Source: Clostridium sp. UBA4746 (GTDB lineage: Bacteria > Bacillota > Clostridia > Clostridiales > Clostridiaceae). Taken from it: DNA of 5,997 nucleotides. The position numbers and the translations under genes are program-made. Each line of letters starts with the position of its first letter. The first letter of the stretch is position 1. Of the stretch, positions 1 through 4,816 are shown in pieces. A model generated the notes under the pieces. That model was not told the origin of the DNA. It made no database searches and saw only the letters and a list, made by a program, of their open reading frames with translations. The stretch spans positions 376-6,372 of the forward strand of contig DHIM01000100.1 in NCBI GenBank assembly GCA_002403785.1, given 5' to 3'.

Positions 1-9
1 CATAAGTTT

Positions 10-37
10 TTGATATATTTAATCGGTGTTCTATAAA
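10..37 (+). promoter_or_regulatory. Candidate sigma-A promoter of the NlpC/P60 gene
   Basis: A -35-like TTGATA (10-15) and a -10-like TATAAA (32-37) are separated by 16 bases. Each differs from consensus at one position. The predicted transcript start lies near 44, which gives a short leader of about 20 bases containing the ribosome binding site AAGGAG (51-56). AT-rich DNA yields such matches by chance, so this is a reasonable but unproven promoter. Its position suggests the hydrolase gene is transcribed alone. Confidence 0.45.
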
Positions 38-64
38 TTATAAACAAATGAAGGAGATGTAATA

Positions 65-1198
65 ATGAAGAATGCCCTGAGAAACCTGGCAGTTGTAATA
101 ACTTTAATTGTAACTTCAAATGTAACTGCATTAGCGGCTCCAGTAAATGACAAGTTACAACAGCAGAAAGATTCATTAACGAAAATTCAAACCCAGAGGG
201 ATGAAGTTGAAACAAAGATAGAAATGTTCGATAATGAAATCGAAAAAATCATGACTAAAACAGAAGAGAATAAAGGAAAGATATCTGAAACTAAAAAGGC
301 AATGGAAAGTGCCGCAGCGCAAGTTAAGAAGAGTGAAAAGGACACACAGAAGGAACAAGAATTATTTAATAGTAGAATGAGAGTCATGTACATAAATGGA
401 TTCGGTGGATATATGAGTATCATACTGGATTCAGAGAATTTTGGGGATTTTGTATCAAGAGTAAATAACATAAAAACCATTATAGAGTTTGATAAAAAAG
501 TACTGGGTAGGTTTGAAGCAGCCCAAAAAGAATTAAATAAAAAACAGAAAAGTTTAAATAAGACAAAGGAATCATTGCAGAGTTTGCAAGTAGAGAACAA
601 GCAAAAGATAGATAAGATAATGGTTAGTAAAAAGTCACAAAACAAATTAATAACTGAATTAAAGAGTAAAGAAATTGTTACGGAAGCATTAAAGGGTAAA
701 TTAATAGCTGAACTAGAAAACAAGAAAAGTATTTCTGTAAAGCAGATAATTCAGCCTCAAGTGTCAGTAAATAAAACCCTAACAAAGTTAAGTGAAATAA
801 GAAAATCAGCACCTACATATACACCTTCAAGGGGTGCAGCAACTGTATCGGAAGGTGCTATAATAGCATATGCTTCTACATTCCTTGGCACACCATATTT
901 ATGGGGTGGAACTTCGCCTGCAGGTTTTGATTGTTCAGGATTTACACAATATGTATATGCACATTTTGGAATATCTATAGGAAGAACCACCTTTGATCAG
1001 ATAAATAATGGTGTACAAGTATCGAAGGATAATCTTAAGCCAGGAGATTTAGTTTTCTTTGGAACCTTTGCTAATCCTCATCACATGGGTATGTACATTG
1101 GGAATAATAATTATATCCATGCTCCTCATACAGGGGATGTGATTAAAGTCTCAGCCTTGGGAAGAAAAGATTTTGTAACAGCAAGAAGAGTAAAATAA
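65..1198 (+). CDS. Secreted NlpC/P60 peptidoglycan endopeptidase with N-terminal coiled coil
   Basis: This 377-residue protein is probably an exported cell-wall hydrolase that cuts peptide stems of peptidoglycan; NlpC/P60 enzymes usually cleave the D-Glu-(meso-DAP or Lys) bond. Residues 1-24 look like a Sec signal peptide: a Lys/Arg start, a hydrophobic stretch and a likely cut after ALA. Residues about 27-225 are rich in Lys, Glu and Gln with heptad-like spacing and should form a long coiled coil, interrupted by a Gly/hydrophobic segment near 108-122. This is the layout of CwlO/PcsB-like hydrolases, in which the coiled coil regulates the enzyme or docks it to FtsEX. A short linker (about 226-262) leads to the catalytic domain (263-377) with Cys290 in FDCSG, His340 in PHHMG and His352 in YIHAP, the expected Cys-His-His set. 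The start is fixed by AAGGAG (51-56), 8 bases before the ATG. No FtsEX genes are visible nearby, so that partnership is only a family-based inference. The domain call is secure; the exact bond cut is not. Confidence 0.93.
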   Translation: MKNALRNLAVVITLIVTSNVTALAAPVNDKLQQQKDSLTKIQTQRDEVETKIEMFDNEIEKIMTKTEENKGKISETKKAMESAAAQVKKSEKDTQKEQELFNSRMRVMYINGFGGYMSIILDSENFGDFVSRVNNIKTIIEFDKKVLGRFEAAQKELNKKQKSLNKTKESLQSLQVENKQKIDKIMVSKKSQNKLITELKSKEIVTEALKGKLIAELENKKSISVKQIIQPQVSVNKTLTKLSEIRKSAPTYTPSRGAATVSEGAIIAYASTFLGTPYLWGGTSPAGFDCSGFTQYVYAHFGISIGRTTFDQINNGVQVSKDNLKPGDLVFFGTFANPHHMGMYIGNNNYIHAPHTGDVIKVSALGRKDFVTARRVK

Positions 1199-1478
1199 AA
1201 AATACATAATCATGATTTTAAAGGTTTTGAACAAATTACAAATAAGTTGAAAAGTTACTTAAGTGAAATACGAACACAAGCTGTACATTATAAAACAATG
1301 CACTAAAGTTTGCTTTGCTTAGAACAGGGACAAGCATATTAGAATGATAGAACATCCCACTGTAGTGGCTTATACTGTACCTTTTGATTACGTAAACTGT
1401 AATACATATAGCTCAAGACATACTTTATAGTCTTGAGCTAAAATTTTAAAGCTGTTTTTCCTTGTTTTGAACCTTTAA
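1199..1478. other. Gene-free stretch downstream of the hydrolase gene
   Basis: No recognisable gene lies here. The hydrolase stop is followed by AT-rich DNA with a small 10-base palindrome (AATCATGATT, 1209-1218), but no strong terminator directly at the stop. A + strand frame of 28 codons (1344-1430) and a - strand frame of 39 codons (1355-1236) are open, but neither has a convincing ribosome binding site and neither translation is one I recognise. The + strand frame is also open from about 1260 to an interrupting TAG at 1320, so a decayed gene is possible but not shown. The only clear structure is the hairpin at 1409-1440, listed separately. Confidence 0.5.
1409..1440 (+). terminator. Perfect 11-bp hairpin, possible weak terminator
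   Basis: TAGCTCAAGAC (1409-1419) and GTCTTGAGCTA (1430-1440) are exact inverted repeats around a 10-base loop. The stem is followed by AAAATTTT rather than an immediate run of T, so it is a poor intrinsic terminator by the usual rules. It lies about 210 bases after the hydrolase stop and just before the lgt remnant. It could end a long hydrolase transcript, or be the former end of another unit. Confidence 0.4.
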
Positions 1479-1628
1479 GCATCATTGGTATTTTTTTGGC
1501 TAATGGTTGCAATTGGTGCTAGGTTATTTTATATACTTTTTTATAATCCCTCTTTTTATATTAGTCATCCAACGGAAATATTTAAAATAACTGAAGGTGG
1601 ATTATCTATACATGGGGTTCAGGGATAA
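1479..1628 (+). pseudogene. lgt: Remnant of prolipoprotein diacylglyceryl transferase (lgt)
   Basis: The frame through ATG 1503 encodes about 49 residues, open after a TAA at 1476-1478 and ending at TAA 1626-1628. It contains AIGARLFYILFYNPSFY followed by SHPTEIFKITEGGLSIHG. I recognise this as the conserved middle-N-terminal part of Lgt, the membrane enzyme that transfers diacylglycerol from phosphatidylglycerol to the lipobox cysteine of prolipoproteins. The match includes the GAR motif, the LFYN stretch and the GGLSIHG block, whose His corresponds to His103 of the E. coli enzyme. A whole Lgt is about 250-300 residues. The N-terminal segment, the Lgt signature with its catalytic Arg/Asn, and all later membrane helices are missing. 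After the HG the reading departs from the family (VQG, stop). No good ribosome binding site precedes ATG 1503. I read it as a deletion relic of an extra lgt copy, not a functional small protein. Recognition is from memory of the family, not a search. Confidence 0.8.
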
Positions 1629-1650
1629 ATTTATGAAATAGTTTTTAAAA

Positions 1651-1674
1651 GTAGATTTTCTTCATAAAATCTAC
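1651..1674. repeat. 9-bp inverted repeat after the lgt remnant
   Basis: GTAGATTTT (1651-1659) and AAAATCTAC (1666-1674) are exact inverted repeats with a 6-base loop. There is no T run on the + strand after the stem, and only a short mixed T/A run on the - strand. It may be a weak terminator or simply a hairpin in AT-rich DNA. It separates the lgt remnant from the copper promoter region. Confidence 0.4.
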
Positions 1675-1702
1675 ATAAAGAAGTGATAAAATGTAAATAA
1701 AG

Positions 1703-1730
1703 AAAAAATATTAATAATGCAATATTTTTT
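1703..1730. repeat. A-tract/T-tract inverted repeat upstream of the copper promoter
   Basis: AAAAAATATT (1703-1712) and AATATTTTTT (1721-1730) are perfect inverted repeats around an 8-base loop. The stem contains only A and T, so an intrinsic terminator is unlikely to be efficient. It lies directly upstream of the -35-like element at 1734. This is the position of an UP element, so it could bend DNA or contact the RNA polymerase alpha subunit. That role is an inference from position and composition. Confidence 0.4.
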
Positions 1731-1733
1731 TAA

Positions 1734-1766
1734 GTGACAACCTCCCCCCTATAGAGGGGATATAAA
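1734..1766 (+). promoter_or_regulatory. Candidate csoR-copA promoter
   Basis: The -35-like GTGACA (1734-1739) and -10-like TATAAA (1761-1766) flank the copper operator. Their spacing is 21 bases, longer than the usual 17; using GATATA (1759-1764) as the -10 gives 19. The predicted transcript would have a leader of about 35-40 bases before the TTG start at 1811. The location of the operator supports a promoter here more strongly than the hexamers do. Confidence 0.5.
1743..1760. promoter_or_regulatory. CsoR operator (copper-responsive pseudo-palindrome)
   Basis: TCCCCCCTATAGAGGGGA is an 18-bp pseudo-palindrome in which 8 of 9 base pairs are symmetric; only C1748/A1755 breaks it. A C run, a TA-rich centre and a G run form the usual layout of CsoR operators. 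The site stands out because the DNA around it is almost entirely A and T. It lies 50 bases upstream of csoR, within the promoter, so apo-CsoR bound here would block transcription of csoR and copA and Cu(I) would relieve it. The match is by pattern; binding is not shown. Confidence 0.82.
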
Positions 1767-1810
1767 TTTAAATACTTAATTTAAGATATATATAGAAAGG
1801 AGAAATTTAA

Positions 1811-2080
1811 TTGAATAGAGATCAAGAGCAAGCAATTCAATCCCTTAAGACATCAAAAGGACAGATTGATGGAATAATTAAGATGATGGAGGATGGTAGA
1901 TATTGCATTGATGTATCAAATCAAATAATTGCAGCACAATCATTACTTAAAAAAGCTAATATGTTAATTTTAAAACAGCATCTTAATCATTGCGTAAAGG
2001 ATGCATTTATAAATAATACAGGTGAGGATAAAGTTGATGAAATAATTGGGTTACTTGCTAAATTAATTAATAACAAATAA
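1811..2080 (+). CDS. csoR: CsoR-family copper-sensing transcriptional repressor
   Basis: This 89-residue all-helical protein is the Cu(I)-responsive repressor of the operon. Cys32, His57 and Cys61 reproduce the Cys-His-Cys metal ligands of the CsoR family with exactly the spacing of the Mycobacterium tuberculosis protein (Cys36, His61, Cys65). The second-shell residues Tyr31 and Glu77 match its Tyr35 and Glu81. This set argues for copper rather than the formaldehyde, nickel or persulfide sensors of the same family (FrmR, RcnR, CstR). Apo-CsoR tetramers bind a GC-rich palindrome, and Cu(I) binding causes release; such a site is present at 1743-1760. The start is TTG (1811-1813), chosen because AAAGGAG (1796-1802) sits 8 bases before it and the family's N-terminus begins here; no in-frame ATG fits better. 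The weak start codon may keep repressor levels below those of the pump. copA follows after 18 bases, and its strong ribosome binding site indicates one operon. Confidence 0.95.
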   Translation: MNRDQEQAIQSLKTSKGQIDGIIKMMEDGRYCIDVSNQIIAAQSLLKKANMLILKQHLNHCVKDAFINNTGEDKVDEIIGLLAKLINNK

Positions 2081-2098
2081 TATAAGGAGGAACATAAT

Positions 2099-4549
2099 AT
2101 GGAAAACAAAATACTTAAAGTTGAAGGTATGACCTGCGGAGCATGTGCAAAAGCTATTGAAAGAGTAACAAAAAAATTGCCCGGTGTTCAAGAATCAAGT
2201 GTTAATATTGCTACAGAAAAATTAAAGATAGTTTATGATGATTCATTGATTAAATTATCCGATATACAAAATGCAGTTGATAAGGCTGGGTATAAAATAT
2301 TAGTTGAAACAACTAATAAAACATTAAAACTCGAGGGAATGAGCTGTGCATCCTGTGCAAAAAACATAGAAAGAATAACTAGAAAACTTAATGGAGTAGT
2401 TGAATCAAATGTTAACTATGCCACAGAGAAATTAACAATTTCTTTTGAGCCATCCTTAGTTAAAACGAATGATATAAAGAGGGCAATATCAAAAGGAGGG
2501 TACAAGGCACTAGAGGAAGAGAGTAATGTGGATCTTGATAAAGAAAAAAAGGAAAAAGAGATAAAAGCTTTATGGAATAGATTTTTAATATCTGCTATCT
2601 TTGGAGTGCCGCTACTTTTAGTTGCAATGGTACCAATGATTGCTTTAAAGTTAAATGTCATGCTGCCAGCTAGTATTGATCCTATGATGCATTTTAAAGA
2701 GTTTGCGGCTCTACAGTTAATACTTGTGCTGCCAATAATGGTTACAGGTAGAAGATATTTTATAGTGGGCTTTAAGTCTTTAGTGAGGTTAAGTCCTAAC
2801 ATGGATTCGTTAATATCAATGGGAGCATCAGCTGCATTTTTATATAGTATATTTGCAGTGTATGAAATATTCATTGGTAATACAGGTTATGAGATGTATT
2901 TTGAATCAGCAGGTATAATTTTAACTCTTATAACTCTTGGAAAGTATTTAGAATCAGTAACTAAAGGAAAAACTTCAGAAGCAATTAAAAAACTTATGGG
3001 TCTTCAACCTAAAACTGCAATTATAATTAGAGAAGATAAAGAAGTTGAGATCCCAATTGATGAAGTAGAAGTTGGAGATATAGTAATAGTGAGGCCAGGT
3101 GAAAAAATGCCTGTGGATGGTGAAGTTGTTTTCGGGACTACATCTGTAGATGAGTCAATGCTCACTGGTGAGAGTATGCCAGTAGAAAAAAGCATTGGAC
3201 ATAAGATAATTGGAGCAAGCATAAATAAAAATGGTTCTATTAAGTTTAAAGCAACTAAGGTTGGAAAAGATACGGCATTATCACAAATTATTACACTAGT
3301 TGAAAATGCTCAAGGTTCAAAAGCACCTATAGCTAAAATGGCAGATATTATATCTGGGTACTTTGTTCCGGTGGTTATAGGACTTGCACTAGTTTCGTCA
3401 TTATCTTGGCTTTTAGCTGGCCAAACGGGAGTGTTTTCACTAACAATATTTATTTCAGTGCTTGTAATAGCGTGCCCTTGTGCTCTTGGCCTTGCAACTC
3501 CTACAGCTATAATGGTTGGAACAGGAAAAGGTGCAGAATATGGAGTGCTTATAAAAAGTGGTACGGCCCTTGAAACTGCTCACAAAATTCAAACTATTGT
3601 ATTTGATAAAACAGGAACTTTAACTGAGGGAAAACCAAAGGTAACAGATATACTTACTTTAGATGGTATAGATGAAGATTATTTGCTAGTAATAGCAGCC
3701 ACAGCAGAAAAAGGTTCTGAACATCCACTTGGTGAAGCTATTGTAAAGGGAGCAGAGGAAAGAAAATTAGAATTTAAAAATACGGAAACATTCAATGCTA
3801 TTCCAGGTCAAGGTATAGATGTAACTATTGATGGTAAAAAGATATTACTCGGAAACAAAAAACTAATGGATGAAAGTCATGTTTCCATGCAAAGTTTAGA
3901 GGACCAATCAGATAAGCTTGCGGGAGAAGGAAAGACACCTATGTACATTTCTATTGATGGTAGTCTAAGTGGCATAATTGCTGTAGCAGACACAGTAAAA
4001 GAAAATAGTAAAAAAGCCATAGAAAGACTTCATAGCATGGGAATACAGGTCGCTATGATAACTGGTGATAATAAAAGGACGGCAGGCGCTATTGCAAAAC
4101 AGGTTGGTATTGATACAATACTCGCTGAAGTATTACCTGAAGATAAAGCGAATGAAGTTAAAAAACTTCAAGCTTTAGGTAAAAAGGTTGCTATGGTTGG
4201 GGATGGAATTAATGATGCACCAGCACTTGCACAAGCAGATATTGGTATAGCAATCGGCTCTGGAACAGATGTTGCAATGGAGTCCGCAGATATCGTACTT
4301 ATGAGAAGTGACCTAATGGATGTAGCCACAGCGCTTCAACTAAGTAAGAAAACCATAACAAATATTAAGCAAAATTTATTCTGGGCCTTTGGGTATAATA
4401 TTCTTGGGATACCAGTTGCAATGGGAGTGCTACATTTATTTGGGGGACCACTTTTAAATCCCATTATTGCGGCTCTTGCAATGAGTTTTAGTTCAGTTTC
4501 TGTATTAACAAATGCATTACGTTTAAAAGGCTTTAAGCCAGTAAGATAA
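2099..4549 (+). CDS. copA: Cu(I)-exporting P1B-type ATPase CopA
   Basis: This 816-residue membrane pump uses ATP to move Cu(I) out of the cytosol. Two heavy-metal-associated domains come first (residues about 3-70 with Cys13-x-x-Cys16, and about 74-140 with Cys83-x-x-Cys86). They resemble each other closely (for example both contain ATEKL), suggesting tandem duplication. About eight membrane helices follow, at roughly 163-184, 202-218, 233-257, 267-284, 417-440, 447-470, 753-777 and 785-806. The actuator domain carries TGES (356-359), the intramembrane metal site is CPC (459-461), the phosphorylation site is Asp503 in DKTGT, the nucleotide domain has the His-Pro pair (542-543), and the hinge is GDGINDAP (701-708). 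Tyr766-Asn767 and the Met795/Ser798-Ser799 region of the last two helices are the signature of the Cu(I) subgroup (P1B-1), which separates it from Zn/Cd pumps. AAGGAGG (2084-2090) lies 8 bases before the ATG. Length and motifs are complete, with no frameshift. It is co-transcribed with csoR, so copper induction is expected. Confidence 0.97.
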   Translation: MENKILKVEGMTCGACAKAIERVTKKLPGVQESSVNIATEKLKIVYDDSLIKLSDIQNAVDKAGYKILVETTNKTLKLEGMSCASCAKNIERITRKLNGVVESNVNYATEKLTISFEPSLVKTNDIKRAISKGGYKALEEESNVDLDKEKKEKEIKALWNRFLISAIFGVPLLLVAMVPMIALKLNVMLPASIDPMMHFKEFAALQLILVLPIMVTGRRYFIVGFKSLVRLSPNMDSLISMGASAAFLYSIFAVYEIFIGNTGYEMYFESAGIILTLITLGKYLESVTKGKTSEAIKKLMGLQPKTAIIIREDKEVEIPIDEVEVGDIVIVRPGEKMPVDGEVVFGTTSVDESMLTGESMPVEKSIGHKIIGASINKNGSIKFKATKVGKDTALSQIITLVENAQGSKAPIAKMADIISGYFVPVVIGLALVSSLSWLLAGQTGVFSLTIFISVLVIACPCALGLATPTAIMVGTGKGAEYGVLIKSGTALETAHKIQTIVFDKTGTLTEGKPKVTDILTLDGIDEDYLLVIAATAEKGSEHPLGEAIVKGAEERKLEFKNTETFNAIPGQGIDVTIDGKKILLGNKKLMDESHVSMQSLEDQSDKLAGEGKTPMYISIDGSLSGIIAVADTVKENSKKAIERLHSMGIQVAMITGDNKRTAGAIAKQVGIDTILAEVLPEDKANEVKKLQALGKKVAMVGDGINDAPALAQADIGIAIGSGTDVAMESADIVLMRSDLMDVATALQLSKKTITNIKQNLFWAFGYNILGIPVAMGVLHLFGGPLLNPIIAALAMSFSSVSVLTNALRLKGFKPVR

Positions 4550-4563
4550 AATTTTAATATTAT

Positions 4564-4604
4564 AAAGGTCCAAGTGCTACAGGGGATGTAGTACTTGGGC
4601 CTTT
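4564..4604 (+). terminator. Intrinsic terminator of the csoR-copA operon
   Basis: A 17-bp stem pairs 4564-4580 with 4588-4604 around a 7-base loop (AGGGGAT). Fifteen pairs are Watson-Crick and two are G-U. It starts 15 bases after the copA stop and ends in TTTT interrupted by A (CTTTTATT). The stem is long and moderately GC-rich; the T run is short. It should end the copper operon and insulate the downstream sensor gene. Confidence 0.85.
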
Positions 4605-4645
4605 TATTGAATATAAAGTTAAAAGAATGTAGAATTGTTGGCTCA

Positions 4646-4675
4646 TTGACTATACCACAACTTTTCAAATAATAT
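4646..4675 (+). promoter_or_regulatory. Candidate promoter upstream of the membrane sensor gene
   Basis: TTGACT (4646-4651) is a near-perfect -35 hexamer. A weak -10-like TAATAT (4670-4675) follows after 18 bases. A perfect -10 sequence TATAAT also occurs at 4703-4708, but without a good -35 at the right distance. Either could drive the gene starting at 4817, leaving a leader of about 100-135 bases. The region is so AT-rich that chance matches are common. Confidence 0.35.
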
Positions 4676-4682
4676 GTATACA

Positions 4683-4696
4683 ATATACTAGTATAT
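4683..4696. promoter_or_regulatory. Perfect 14-bp palindrome, possible operator
   Basis: ATATACTAGTATAT is an exact 14-bp palindrome. It lies just downstream of the candidate -10 at 4670-4675 and 6 bases upstream of the perfect -10 TATAAT at 4703-4708, so a protein bound here would interfere with either promoter. It resembles dimer-binding sites in general, but I cannot assign a regulator. It is unlike the GC-rich CsoR site. Confidence 0.4.
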
Positions 4697-4769
4697 CCAT
4701 AATATAATAACAAAATCAATTTTTTATAAAGTGGTATCAGAATATATATTTGAAGCAGTAAAGGAAAAG

Positions 4770-4798
4770 TCACCCCATGCAATAATAAATAAGGGTGA
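4770..4798 (+). repeat. Small hairpin just ahead of the sensor gene's ribosome binding site
   Basis: TCACCC (4770-4775) pairs with GGGTGA (4793-4798) across a 17-base loop, ending 3 bases before the ribosome binding site GGAGGAG (4802-4808). The stem is only 6 bp with a large loop, so it is marginal. It might influence ribosome access. I see no conserved c-di-GMP riboswitch core around it. Confidence 0.25.
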
Positions 4799-4816
4799 AC
4801 TGGAGGAGAATACAAC

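Noticed and set aside
187..723. A 178-codon open frame on the - strand.
   Set aside because: It lies wholly opposite the hydrolase coiled coil, whose Lys/Glu-rich codons read as Phe/Leu/Ser on the other strand. It has no recognisable domain.
1236..1355. A 39-codon open frame on the - strand, downstream of the hydrolase gene.
   Set aside because: No ribosome binding site or recognised family; it is kept only as part of the unassigned stretch.
1703..1731. The A-tract/T-tract inverted repeat as an intrinsic terminator.
   Set aside because: The stem has no G-C pairs, so it would be unstable. Its place next to the -35 element fits an UP element better.
2416..2874. A 152-codon open frame on the - strand.
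   Set aside because: It is antisense to the well-supported copA gene and gives no recognisable protein.
4740..4816. A possible c-di-GMP riboswitch upstream of the probable cyclase gene.
   Set aside because: The leader has only a 6-bp hairpin. I could not find the conserved GEMM core or its tetraloop/receptor arrangement.
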